Shown here: one piece after another, positions 26,727-35,370 of the stretch
Layout: each line of letters begins with the position of its first letter
Numbering within the stretch: the stretch's first letter is position 1
Position numbers and translations under genes: made by a program
Source of the DNA: Gaoshiqia sp050178015
GTDB taxonomy: Bacteria; Bacteroidota; Bacteroidia; Bacteroidales; Prolixibacteraceae
Direction: 5' to 3'
Length of the DNA: 64,000 nt
Assembly (NCBI GenBank): GCA_050178015.1
Contig: JBFXGM010000002.1
Span: 62,001-126,000, forward strand
Notes under the pieces: generated by a model
Database searches by the model: none
What the model was told of the DNA's origin: nothing
The model's input: only the letters and a program-made list of their open reading frames with translations

Positions 26727-28064
26727 TTAAAGTGTTAATGGAATTCCTTTGTAGAAATCGAGGATTTTATAAGTAAAGATGAGGTTGTATTTCGATTGCA
26801 GCAGTTTGCTCTCGGCTGTAATCAGGTTGGTCTTTTCAAACAAATAATCCACCGAGTTCATCAATCCGAGGTGAAACTTCTCGGTGGCTACCTGGTTCGA
26901 TTCGTCAATGGCCTGATATTGCTCCAGACTGGCCTCGTATTCTGATTGGGCTGCCACCACGTCCACCGTGGCCTGTTCAATTTCTTTGCGCAACTGGTTC
27001 TTTGTATTGATCTCTTCCAACTCGGCGCTGGCAATGCCAATTTGGGCCAAACTCACGCTGGTTTTTGCCTGCTTTTTCTGAAAAATGGGCACCGTAAGCG
27101 ATAAGCCCAACGAGGGACTGATCTGGTTTTTCAGCTGGTCGGCATAGTTGAAGCCGCCCAAGCCGCTGGAATAAGCCGTTCCCAATCCGGCATCGAGCGA
27201 CAAAGAAGGCAGGAGGCTGGCTTTGGCAATTTTTTCATCCAGCTCAGCGCTTTGCTTGTCCAACTCAGCCTTTTTGATTTGCGGTTTAATGACAAGCGCC
27301 TGCTCATAAACGTCTCCTGCATCGGGGACCAGATTTTGGTTCAGCAGTTGGCCCAAGGTCGGCGACGAAACGCCAAAGCGCTCGTCCACCGGCAACTCCA
27401 TCAACTGCATTAACCCGACACGGGCAATTGACAATTGACTTTTGGCGTTCGCCAGGGTGAGTTTCTCACTGGCCAGCTGCGCCTTTATTTGCAGGTAATC
27501 CGACTGCGACACCATGCCCAGGTTCAACCGTTCTTCGGCCAACGATAATTGCTCGGTGGTGGCTTCGATTTGCTTTTCGGCATTGGTTACGTTTTCCTGC
27601 GCATAAAGCACTTGCAAAAAGGCGTTCAGGATGTTCAACTCGAGCGACTCTTTTACCGTTTCGGAGTAATAGCGACCGCTCTGAAGTTCCAATTCCGATT
27701 GCTTCAACTGGTTGGGCACCTTCATCCCATTAAATAAAACCATGCTTGAATTAACGGAATAACTGGTGCTGTTGGAGCCATCCAGGCTGCCAAACTCGCC
27801 TGTTTGAGAGTCGATGCCCTTGCTCCAGTTGAAGTTTTGCCGCACCGAACCACTGAGTGAAGGCAACTTGGCGGCCTTGGCCTGCTCGGTGTATAACTGG
27901 TTGCGGTCGGTTGACAATTCTGCCTGCTGCACCTGGATGTTTTTTTTCTGGGCATAACGGATGCAGTCTTCCAGGCTCCAGCCTGAGGTTTGCGCTCCGG
28001 CCCGAACGAAAATGGCCAGCACCAACAGGCCTGCAAGTAAAATTCTTGTTTTAATTGTTTTCAT
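26727..28064 (-). CDS. TolC-family outer-membrane efflux channel
   Basis: Outer-membrane channel of 445 residues with a signal peptide (cleavage near VRAGAQ, residue 25). The two outer-membrane efflux repeats have the usual long helical segments; NLGMVSQSDYLQIKAQLASE in the first and FHLGLMNSVDYLFEKTNLI in the second are equivalent family segments. As first gene of the operon it precedes the adaptor, ATPase and permease, so the complete exporter is encoded together. Confidence 0.94.
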   Translation of the reverse strand: MKTIKTRILLAGLLVLAIFVRAGAQTSGWSLEDCIRYAQKKNIQVQQAELSTDRNQLYTEQAKAAKLPSLSGSVRQNFNWSKGIDSQTGEFGSLDGSNSTSYSVNSSMVLFNGMKVPNQLKQSELELQSGRYYSETVKESLELNILNAFLQVLYAQENVTNAEKQIEATTEQLSLAEERLNLGMVSQSDYLQIKAQLASEKLTLANAKSQLSIARVGLMQLMELPVDERFGVSSPTLGQLLNQNLVPDAGDVYEQALVIKPQIKKAELDKQSAELDEKIAKASLLPSLSLDAGLGTAYSSGLGGFNYADQLKNQISPSLGLSLTVPIFQKKQAKTSVSLAQIGIASAELEEINTKNQLRKEIEQATVDVVAAQSEYEASLEQYQAIDESNQVATEKFHLGLMNSVDYLFEKTNLITAESKLLQSKYNLIFTYKILDFYKGIPLTL

Positions 28065-28083
28065 ATGCTCTACTTATTTGTAG

Positions 28084-28114
28084 TAAAGGTATTTTCAAGC
28101 TTGCGAAGATGAAA
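28084..28114 (-). promoter_or_regulatory. Putative promoter of the efflux operon
   Basis: On the minus strand TTTC (3 of 4 to -33), exactly 19 bases, then TACCTTTA (7 of 8 to -7). The transcript would start about 10-15 bases ahead of the tolC-like start codon. Confidence 0.45.
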
Positions 28115-28279
28115 AAGCAATCGAAGTTTGGGTAATTTTCATCGACGTTTAACCGTTATTTCAGAAGTCAGGAAAGGTTTATGGCGATACCGATCACTTT
28201 GAAAAGTATCGAAAGAATCGATGAACTATAAACGATCTTTATTGTTTTGAGGTAATCGCAAACACAAATAAATCGATAT

Positions 28280-28720
28280 ATGAAGAAGTTTCAATTAGTT
28301 GTCATCCTATTCATCGGATTGACAACCAGCTCGTTTGCTCAAAACTGGCTTACCAATTTTGATGAAGCAAAAGCCACAGCGACCAACGAACACAAAAACA
28401 TTCTGCTTGTATTTTCGGGAACAGATTGGTGCGCCCCCTGCATAAAACTGGAAAAATTCATTTGGCAGTCCGAAGAGTTCAAAACATTTTCCAATGATCA
28501 TTTTGTGCTCCTGAGGGCTGATTTTCCCAAATTAAAGAAAAACCAATTACCCGAAAATCAGCAGGAACAGAACAACAAGCTGGCAGAGAAGTACAATGGG
28601 AACGGATATTTTCCCCATGTCGTGATCCTAAACAATCAAGGCGCCATAATTGGCACTACCGGGTATAAAAATATCAGTCCAAAAGAATACATCGATCTGC
28701 TGGTGTCGCTTGAAAAATAA
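28280..28720 (+). CDS. Secreted thioredoxin-family protein (first gene of the ApbE/DUF4266/DUF3570 operon)
   Basis: Periplasmic thioredoxin-like protein of 146 residues with a signal peptide (cleavage after SSFAQ, about residue 21). The redox site is TDWCAPC with C51 and C54, and the cis-proline loop is YFPHVVILNNQG. This is the Thioredoxin_7-type fold. It is four bases upstream of the apbE gene, so it is probably the first gene of a four-gene operon. In that context it likely keeps thiols of a partner reduced, possibly the cysteines of the DUF4266 lipoprotein; this is inference. Confidence 0.9.
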   Translation: MKKFQLVVILFIGLTTSSFAQNWLTNFDEAKATATNEHKNILLVFSGTDWCAPCIKLEKFIWQSEEFKTFSNDHFVLLRADFPKLKKNQLPENQQEQNNKLAEKYNGNGYFPHVVILNNQGAIIGTTGYKNISPKEYIDLLVSLEK

Positions 28721-28723
28721 ACT

Positions 28724-29713
28724 ATGCAAAAGATAATTGTTGTCTGTGCCTTTATTCTTTCCGGGCTTTCCGGGTTTGCCGGCGAAGTTTTTACCCGGAT
28801 GCTTAAGCTGATGGGCAGCCGGTTTGAAATTACCGTAGTGGCTTCAAACAAAAGTGAGGGCGACCAGTTTGTCCGGATGGCCATTGATGAGATTACCAGG
28901 ATTGAGCAACTGATTTCATCGTGGGACCCAAGTTCTCAAACATCATTAATCAACCAAAATGCTGGTATCAAGCCGGTAAAGGTAGATCCTGAATTATTTC
29001 GGTTGATTGAGCGTTCCATTCAAATTTCAAGGATTACTGACGGGGCCTTTGATATTTCTTTCGCCGCGATGGACAAAATCTGGAAGTTTGACGGAACCAT
29101 GACCCAACTTCCTGACAGTTCGCAAGTAAGACAATCCGTATCGAAAGTTGGTTACGAAAATATTATCCTGGACCACCAGAACGGAACCGTATTTCTGAGG
29201 CTACCGGGAATGAAAATTGGCTTTGGGGCAATCGGGAAAGGATATGCAGCCGACATGGCAAAAGCACTGTTAATGGACAAAGGGGCTGTTGCCGGAATGG
29301 TAAATGCTTCCGGCGACCTGAATTGCTGGGGTGAAAAACCGGATGGTTCTCCCTGGTTGGTGGGAATTACCAACCCGCTAAACAAGAACCATGTTTTCTC
29401 TTGGTTCCCTGTTGAAAACAGTGCGGTAGTCACCTCCGGAAACTATGAAAAGTATGTGATTTTCGACGGAATTCGCTATACACACATTATTGATCCGCGC
29501 ACCGGGTACCCCACGCAGGGACTTGCCAGTGTCACCGTCTTCGCCCCCAAAGGAGAGTTGGCCGACGCCTTGGCCACTTCCATCTTCGTGATGGGCAAAG
29601 AAACGGGCCTGGATTTCATCAATCAACTAACCGGAATCGAGTGCGTTATCGTGGATGATCTGGGTAAAATTTATTATTCAAAAAATATTGAACGAAACAC
29701 CACAAAAAAATGA
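28724..29713 (+). CDS. apbE: ApbE family FAD:protein FMN transferase
   Basis: Exported flavin transferase of 329 residues that attaches FMN by a phosphoester bond to serine or threonine of target proteins outside the cytoplasm. A signal peptide ends near residue 19. Family motifs are FGAIGKGYAADMA, VNASGDLNCWG, THIIDPRTGYPTQ and the magnesium-site segment DALATSIFVMG. No classical FMN-binding target (NqrC, RnfG, PepSY or FMN_bind) is in the window, so the neighbouring DUF4266 or DUF3570 protein is the best candidate substrate. Its stop overlaps the next start (ATGA). Confidence 0.95.
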   Translation: MQKIIVVCAFILSGLSGFAGEVFTRMLKLMGSRFEITVVASNKSEGDQFVRMAIDEITRIEQLISSWDPSSQTSLINQNAGIKPVKVDPELFRLIERSIQISRITDGAFDISFAAMDKIWKFDGTMTQLPDSSQVRQSVSKVGYENIILDHQNGTVFLRLPGMKIGFGAIGKGYAADMAKALLMDKGAVAGMVNASGDLNCWGEKPDGSPWLVGITNPLNKNHVFSWFPVENSAVVTSGNYEKYVIFDGIRYTHIIDPRTGYPTQGLASVTVFAPKGELADALATSIFVMGKETGLDFINQLTGIECVIVDDLGKIYYSKNIERNTTKK

Positions 29714-29919
29714 AAAAGTTCGCAGTCATCGTATTGGCCCTGCTCGGCCTGAGTTCGTGTGTGGCGGTTAAAGAATACGAAAAAATATATATCAACGATC
29801 CTGACATGAAACTATCAGCCACGCCAAACGAACGTTTCGAGGTAAACTTCCAGGTGTATCGCGAAGCCGCGGCAGGCGCTAACGGCGGTAAAACAGGCGG
29901 CGGGTGTGGTTGTAACTAA
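29710..29919 (+). CDS. DUF4266 small lipoprotein
   Basis: Lipoprotein of 69 residues with lipobox cysteine C17 (LGLSSC). The mature part is about 50 residues and ends in a glycine-rich tail, GGKTGGGCGCN, with two cysteines separated by one residue. The tail is a hallmark of DUF4266 proteins. A CxC pair in a flexible tail suggests metal, thiol or cofactor chemistry, but none is established. It overlaps apbE by four bases and is 11 bases upstream of the DUF3570 gene. Confidence 0.9.
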   Translation: MKKFAVIVLALLGLSSCVAVKEYEKIYINDPDMKLSATPNERFEVNFQVYREAAAGANGGKTGGGCGCN

Positions 29920-29930
29920 TCGTAAAAAAA

Positions 29931-31394
29931 ATGAAGCATTTAATCCTACTATTTCTGATTGCTGGTCTTGCGCAGTCAAGCCTGGCCCAGCAAGACTCCA
30001 CAAAAATCTATAAAAAACGAGTGTTGGAAAATACCGAAGTTGACCTGCTGATGAGCTACTACACTCAGGAAGGGAAACATTCACCGGTTAGCGGGGGCAT
30101 TGGTACCGAGAGCCTGGATAATATCACCCCGACTATCGTAATTAACCTGCCCCTCAACGATGATGATGTGTTAACTATTGATGCCGGCTTGTCAGCTTAC
30201 ACGTCAGCCTCCTCAAGCAACATCAACCCTTTTAATAATTCAGGGGCCTCACGGGGAGGAGATGATGACGAAGACGAAGATGAGCACGAAGACGAGGACC
30301 GGGTGAGTGTGCCAGGCGAGGTTACCGGCAGTCCGTGGGTAGCTTCTTCGGGTGCCTCGCGAAGCGATGTGCTTGCCAGCATCAGCGCAACCTACACCCA
30401 CAGTTCTGACGACCGGAATTTCATCTGGGGGAGCCACCTTTCATTTTCGAACGAGTACGATTATTCGTCAATCGGTTTTGGCGGAAACCTGGCCAGGCTC
30501 TTCAACGAAAAAAACACCGAACTTAGCCTGAAAGGACAGGTTTATCTGGACGCCTGGCGCCCGATCTACCCTACCGAGCTGCACGAATATGACCGGTATG
30601 GCAATAACTTCCTGAACTCAGGCTATTTTGAAGGAGTTCCTGTTCGGGATGAAACCGGAGCCGAATCAACCGGCTACAAACCGATCAAGTTTAACCCGGT
30701 ATCCGGCAAAAACCGGAACTCCTATTCCTTTTCCTTGTCGTTTTCCCAAATTTTAAGTAAAAAACTGCAGGCCTCTGTTTTTTTAGATATGGTTTATCAG
30801 GAAGGATTGCTGGCCACTCCGTACCACCGGATTTATTTTGCTGATCGACCGAACTACTACATCGGAACGGCCAGCTACATCCCGGATTACACAACTCCGA
30901 AAAATACCGGCGTTTACCGGCTGGCCGATGATATTGAACGCCTGCCGGATACACGGGTTAAAGTTCCGGTGGGGGCACGGATTAACTATTACATCAACGA
31001 AACCCTTAAGCTACGGACTTATTACCGGTATTATTTTGACGATTGGGGGATCAACTCGCACACGGCCAGTTTGGAGATACCGGTCAAGCTTTCGCAAAGC
31101 CTTTCAATTATACCAACCTACCGGTTTTACACGCAAACCGCAGCCGATTATTTTGCACCGTTTGAAACCCATTTGTCAACCGAAGAATTCTATACTTCCG
31201 ATTACGATCTATCGGACTTTCACAGTAATCAGTATGGGATCGGATTAAGCTATACGGATATCTTCACCAATTTGAAGATTTTTAAACTTGGGATGAAAAA
31301 TTTAGATGTGCGGTATAACCACTATAACCGCAGTGATGGACTGAAGGCCAACATCATCTCTTTCGGGGTAAAGTTTATTCTTGATAAACAATAG
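29931..31394 (+). CDS. DUF3570 outer-membrane beta-barrel-like protein
   Basis: Exported protein of 487 residues with a signal peptide (cleavage near SLAQ, residue 20). From about 145 to the end, alternating aromatic and polar residues (for example LKLRTYYRYYFDDWG) indicate a transmembrane beta-barrel. An insertion near residues 104-144 is bracketed by two copies of SGASR and contains a run of acidic residues (DDDEDEDEHEDED, 111-123). SGA(S/T) is the core of known FMN-acceptor motifs, so this loop could be modified by the adjacent ApbE; that is a hypothesis. It is the last gene of the operon. Confidence 0.9.
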   Translation: MKHLILLFLIAGLAQSSLAQQDSTKIYKKRVLENTEVDLLMSYYTQEGKHSPVSGGIGTESLDNITPTIVINLPLNDDDVLTIDAGLSAYTSASSSNINPFNNSGASRGGDDDEDEDEHEDEDRVSVPGEVTGSPWVASSGASRSDVLASISATYTHSSDDRNFIWGSHLSFSNEYDYSSIGFGGNLARLFNEKNTELSLKGQVYLDAWRPIYPTELHEYDRYGNNFLNSGYFEGVPVRDETGAESTGYKPIKFNPVSGKNRNSYSFSLSFSQILSKKLQASVFLDMVYQEGLLATPYHRIYFADRPNYYIGTASYIPDYTTPKNTGVYRLADDIERLPDTRVKVPVGARINYYINETLKLRTYYRYYFDDWGINSHTASLEIPVKLSQSLSIIPTYRFYTQTAADYFAPFETHLSTEEFYTSDYDLSDFHSNQYGIGLSYTDIFTNLKIFKLGMKNLDVRYNHYNRSDGLKANIISFGVKFILDKQ

Positions 31395-31432
31395 CCGGAC
31401 GCTATCAAAATAGTGCAAGCTTACAAAAATGG

Positions 31433-31466
31433 ACATAAAAAAAAGCCGGACTCAACATCCGGCTTA
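31433..31466 (-). terminator. Intrinsic terminator overlapping the DUF5522 stop codon
   Basis: An 8-base-pair stem (31443-31450 with 31458-31465) with a run of eight T on the minus strand. The hairpin includes the stop codon of the DUF5522 gene, and it also lies past the DUF3570 gene on the other strand. Confidence 0.85.
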
Positions 31467-31682
31467 CTGATATTTGTTAGCCACATCGGGGCGTAATTTT
31501 CGGTTTCCTTTCTGTGCCTTCGGGTCGTAGGGGCAGTGTTTACACCCGTTTGAACAGCAATAGCCCCGGCGGACCAAATAGCTTTCGGTCATCACCCGGT
31601 AGCCTTCTTTGCTGAGGTAATAATCTTCTCCCTCCACAAATCTATCGTAGCTATCCGGAAACAGCTGATCGAACATCCCCAT
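31464..31682 (-). CDS. DUF5522 protein, small cysteine-rich
   Basis: Protein of 72 residues typical of Bacteroidota DUF5522. The conserved core is TESYLVRRGYCCSNGCKHCPY with cysteines at 42, 43, 47 and 50, which could bind zinc or an iron-sulfur cluster. The function is unknown. It lies eight bases after ribBA on the same strand and is probably co-transcribed. Confidence 0.88.
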   Translation of the reverse strand: MGMFDQLFPDSYDRFVEGEDYYLSKEGYRVMTESYLVRRGYCCSNGCKHCPYDPKAQKGNRKLRPDVANKYQ

Positions 31683-31690
31683 AGTTCACC

Positions 31691-32914
31691 TTAATCGTAT
31701 TTAAACCGTTGCAGGAAATGCCCCATGCGGTCGCGCTTGGTTTTCAGGTAGCGCTGGTTGTATTCGTTGGGCTCAACCTCAAGCGGAACAATTTCGGTGA
31801 CCTTCAGCCCGTATCCTTCAATACCGACCCGTTTCACCGGGTTATTGGTCATCAGCTTCATTTTGTGCACTCCCAGGTCGCGCAGGATCTGGGCGCCTAC
31901 CCCATAGTCGCGTTCATCTGCCTGAAAACCCAGGTGGATGTTGGCTTCTACCGTATCCATCCCTTCATCCTGCAACTTGTAGGCAGCAATTTTATTCATC
32001 AGCCCAATGCCACGGCCTTCCTGCATCATATATACAATCACGCCTTTCCCTGCTTTTTCGATCCGTTCCATGGCCTTGTGCAACTGGTCGCCACATTCGC
32101 AACGCATCGATCCAAAAATATCACCGGTCATACAAGAAGAATGCATCCGTACCAAAATTTCTTCATCTTCGCCCCAAGAACCTTTTATCAGGGCAACATG
32201 CTCAGCCCCGTTTGACTTTTGCCGAAACGGGATCACGCGAAAATTACCATACTTCGTAGGCAGTTCCACTTCCTCGCCGCGGTCGATCAAACGGTCAGTT
32301 TGAAGCCGGAAAGCGATCAGGTCTTTAATGGAGATAATTTTCAACTTAAAGCGGTCTGCCACTTTCATCAGTTCGGGCAAACGGGCCATGGTACCGTCTT
32401 CGTTCATGATTTCGATGAGCACTCCGGCAGGTTTCAGTCCCGCCAGGCGTGCCAGGTCAACGGCCGCTTCGGTATGTCCGGCGCGACGCAACACCCCGCG
32501 CTCTTTAGCCTTCAGTGGGAAGATATGTCCGGGGCGGCCCAATTCTTCGGGATGAGTGCCCTCTGCTGCCAGCGCCTGAATGGTTTTGGCACGGTCGCTG
32601 GCGGAAATACCGGTGGTGCAGCCATGCCCGATCAGATCGACAGAAACCGTAAACGGCGTTTGATGCGAAGAGGTGTTCTCACCCACCATCAGGTCAAGTT
32701 GAAGTTCTTCACAACGGCTCTCTGTGAGTGGTACGCAGATCAACCCGCGCCCGTAAGTTGCCATGAAGTTGACCTTTTCGGGAGTAATCAGCTCGGCAGC
32801 AGCAATAAAATCACCCTCATTTTCGCGATCCTCATCATCCACAACAATCACTAAATCACCGTTTTTGATGGCTGAAATCGCCTCGGGAACTGTATTTAAT
32901 TTGAACTCGGTCAT
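31691..32914 (-). CDS. ribBA: Bifunctional 3,4-dihydroxy-2-butanone 4-phosphate synthase / GTP cyclohydrolase II
   Basis: Starts both branches of riboflavin synthesis. From the ATG at 32914 it has 407 residues; the frame is open 15 codons further upstream. The N-terminal synthase domain (1-200) has VDDEDRENEGDF and the C-terminal cyclohydrolase domain (about 207-400) has the zinc ligands in SSCMTGDIFGSMRCECG and the catalytic EGRGIGL. I see no FMN riboswitch in front of it. In many related genomes an LptF-like gene is adjacent to ribBA; here two glycosyltransferase genes lie between them. Confidence 0.96.
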   Translation of the reverse strand: MTEFKLNTVPEAISAIKNGDLVIVVDDEDRENEGDFIAAAELITPEKVNFMATYGRGLICVPLTESRCEELQLDLMVGENTSSHQTPFTVSVDLIGHGCTTGISASDRAKTIQALAAEGTHPEELGRPGHIFPLKAKERGVLRRAGHTEAAVDLARLAGLKPAGVLIEIMNEDGTMARLPELMKVADRFKLKIISIKDLIAFRLQTDRLIDRGEEVELPTKYGNFRVIPFRQKSNGAEHVALIKGSWGEDEEILVRMHSSCMTGDIFGSMRCECGDQLHKAMERIEKAGKGVIVYMMQEGRGIGLMNKIAAYKLQDEGMDTVEANIHLGFQADERDYGVGAQILRDLGVHKMKLMTNNPVKRVGIEGYGLKVTEIVPLEVEPNEYNQRYLKTKRDRMGHFLQRFKYD

Positions 32915-32990
32915 TATGCTTATTTGATTTTCGAAAAATGCAAATGCAAAACTAACCAAAAATATCTATTTACAAATGACTTTGGGCAAG

Positions 32991-34172
32991 TTAAGCCCGC
33001 CGGGACTTTTCCCAGGCCACTTTTTGCCTGCCCCTAAAATAACGGATGCCCCCGACAATTGCTGAGCAGTTCATCATGAAAAAATATGCGGGAATATAAA
33101 ACAGTTTGTACCGGGCAAGTGACTTTTCGAACAGCCAGCCTAAACCGGCCAGCAGATAGATCAATAACTGGATTCCTAAAAACAGGCGAAAGAAAACGGG
33201 CAGATTGCTTTCTGTACTCAGTACCAAACACAAATTTACAGGAGGCAGGCCAAACACGGCAATCGGAGCCAGGGTCCAGCGCAACACTTTGTGCGAAAAA
33301 AACTGCCAGCTTAACCAGCCGTAACTAACCGGGTTCAGCAAGCCATATAACCGCCCAAGCGACTGGATACCCCCGGCTGCAATCCGGGTTTTGCGTTTAT
33401 ATTCTTCGCGTAAGTTCAACGAGGCAGTTTCCACGGCCAAGGCAGCCGGCGCATAAGCTATCCGATGGCCTTTTTCAACCAACCGCATGGAAATCACAAA
33501 ATCGTCAAGCAAGGTATCCGGCTTTACCGGTTCGTATAATTCGAGGCGGATGGCAAACAGCTCCCCCACCGCACCAATTGCCGAACTCAATTCGGCATCC
33601 AATGCTTTCACCCGGGACTCGAACTGCCAGTAAAAACTCTCACCTACTGCAGCCAGGCTATCACTCGGGCTCTCCAGAACCCGTTTTTCACCCGAAACAC
33701 AGCCCACCCCGGGATCCTGAAAATGCCTGACAATTTCTAGTAAAGCATCCGGCGCCAACATCGTATTGGCGTCTGAAAAAACAACAATGGGTGCATCAAC
33801 AAATTGCATCCCGCGGTTCATAGCATGAACTTTCCCGTTTCGTTCGGGCAGATGCTCTACCTGGATCCCGGGAAACGCCCGCAGCCGGTCCGGTGTTCCG
33901 TCGTCAGAACCATCCGTCAACCAGAGGTATTGTATTTTTTCATTCGGATAATTCAGTTGAAACGAATTTTCAACCTTCGCTTCCACATAGCCGGCTTCGT
34001 TGCAGGCTGTAACGAAGAGGCAAACACGAGGAAGAGTTTCGGGAAGTTCAGCTTGCAACTTAAACTTTCGGAAACGGTATTTTAATTTCACCAGCAGCCA
34101 CAACACGACAGCATATCCCGGAAAGGTATATATGACGATGAGGAAAAATATCCAAAACAAGGATTCAATCAT
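32991..34172 (-). CDS. Family 2 glycosyltransferase, membrane-bound
   Basis: Inverting GT-A enzyme of 393 residues that adds a sugar to a lipid or polysaccharide at the cytoplasmic face. An N-terminal helix (about 2-27) anchors it. The GT-A domain has FVTACNEAGYVEAKVENS, the nucleotide-sugar segment WLTDGSDDGT, the metal-binding VVFSDANTM and the later RKTRIAAGG. Three membrane helices close the protein (about 285-385). Its start overlaps the next glycosyltransferase gene by eight bases. The acceptor is unknown. Confidence 0.9.
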   Translation of the reverse strand: MIESLFWIFFLIVIYTFPGYAVVLWLLVKLKYRFRKFKLQAELPETLPRVCLFVTACNEAGYVEAKVENSFQLNYPNEKIQYLWLTDGSDDGTPDRLRAFPGIQVEHLPERNGKVHAMNRGMQFVDAPIVVFSDANTMLAPDALLEIVRHFQDPGVGCVSGEKRVLESPSDSLAAVGESFYWQFESRVKALDAELSSAIGAVGELFAIRLELYEPVKPDTLLDDFVISMRLVEKGHRIAYAPAALAVETASLNLREEYKRKTRIAAGGIQSLGRLYGLLNPVSYGWLSWQFFSHKVLRWTLAPIAVFGLPPVNLCLVLSTESNLPVFFRLFLGIQLLIYLLAGLGWLFEKSLARYKLFYIPAYFFMMNCSAIVGGIRYFRGRQKVAWEKSRRA

Positions 34173-35370
34173 TTAAGTGCTGCTTATAGAAATCAATCAG
34201 GGAACCAACGATCGCCAGATTATCAAATTGAACCCGAATAAGATCAACAGCCTGTTTACAAAGCTTATCGAATAGACTTTTGTTTGCAACCAGTTCGTCC
34301 ACCGCCCACACAAAACTGTCGGCATCGTCGGCAATCAGCACTGTTTCGCGATCTTTTGCCGGAATGCCTTCGCAGCCGATCGAGGTGCTGATAATCGCTT
34401 TCCCCAACGCCATTCCTTCTACAATTTTGATGCGCATGCCACTTCCCGAAAACAGAGGAACCAGCATAATGGCTTTAGAATTCATGAAACGGTAAGCATT
34501 CTCTATTTCGCCCAGGAAAACGACATGTTCTGCTTTCAAGCGTCCTTCGAGCCATCCCGGAGCATTTCGTCCGGCAACATAAAATCTCAGGTCCGGATGG
34601 GTTCGCCGGATTTTTGGCCAACATTGTTCCAGAAACCAAATCAAGCCTTCCAGGTTTGGCCCCCACTCCAACGAGCCGATGTAAAACAGCGAAGGATATT
34701 CCAACTCCTTGGCCGTGGGTACTAAAGTGGACAGGTCGATGCCGGTTTGTGAAGTGTGGCGTTTTTTGGTATTGCCCATCTTATCCAACATGGCCCCGTC
34801 GCGATCGGTAATGGGCACCAGCACATCATATTCATTCAGAAAAGACAACTCAAATTTTTTCAGCCGCCGTGAAAGCAACTTCAGGTAAATCTTTCGAAAA
34901 CCTTTGGCCAAGCGTTCGGTGCGCTGCCAAATTTCATGTTCGATATTGTGGGCACGGTAGGCAACTAAGGCTTTGCTATGCTTACGAATGAGAGGAATGT
35001 AAGGACACAGGTACAGTCCTTCAAGCTGGATAACGTCAAAATGTTCCTCATCCAGCAAGCGAATCAAGGCACGGCTGTAATCCTCACTCAGAAAACGCCC
35101 GGCATGATATGGAAGATCAGAAAAAAGCAAGTTCGTCAGCAGCCCCCAGGGTGTGATCCGTGCAGGAACGTCCACCAGCCGAAAATCGATCTGCTGCCTC
35201 AGATGTTCTGGAATGTCGTCGGAATGAACATGGTGCTTATCCGTGTTCATCGCCAAAACCGTCACCTGGTGCCCGTGCAGAAAGAAGCCTTTCGACAGAG
35301 TCAAAACGGCAATAGCACCGCCGTCATTTGGCGGCCACGGAACCTTATTGGTCAGCTGAAGTATCCGCAT
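34165..35370 (-). CDS. GT4-like glycosyltransferase
   Basis: GT-B fold, retaining glycosyltransferase of 401 residues. The N-terminal segment LTNKVPWPPNDGGA and the C-terminal donor-site motif of the GT4 family (SGMRIKIVEGMALGKAIISTSIGCEGI) support the call. It overlaps the LptF-like gene by 26 bases and the family 2 enzyme gene by eight, so all three are probably one operon for an envelope glycan. The sugar is unknown. Confidence 0.9.
   Translation of the reverse strand: MRILQLTNKVPWPPNDGGAIAVLTLSKGFFLHGHQVTVLAMNTDKHHVHSDDIPEHLRQQIDFRLVDVPARITPWGLLTNLLFSDLPYHAGRFLSEDYSRALIRLLDEEHFDVIQLEGLYLCPYIPLIRKHSKALVAYRAHNIEHEIWQRTERLAKGFRKIYLKLLSRRLKKFELSFLNEYDVLVPITDRDGAMLDKMGNTKKRHTSQTGIDLSTLVPTAKELEYPSLFYIGSLEWGPNLEGLIWFLEQCWPKIRRTHPDLRFYVAGRNAPGWLEGRLKAEHVVFLGEIENAYRFMNSKAIMLVPLFSGSGMRIKIVEGMALGKAIISTSIGCEGIPAKDRETVLIADDADSFVWAVDELVANKSLFDKLCKQAVDLIRVQFDNLAIVGSLIDFYKQHLND

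Noticed and set aside
32915..32990. FMN riboswitch upstream of ribBA
   Set aside because: The region between the GT2 gene and ribBA is on the wrong side and too short, and no FMN aptamer consensus is visible.
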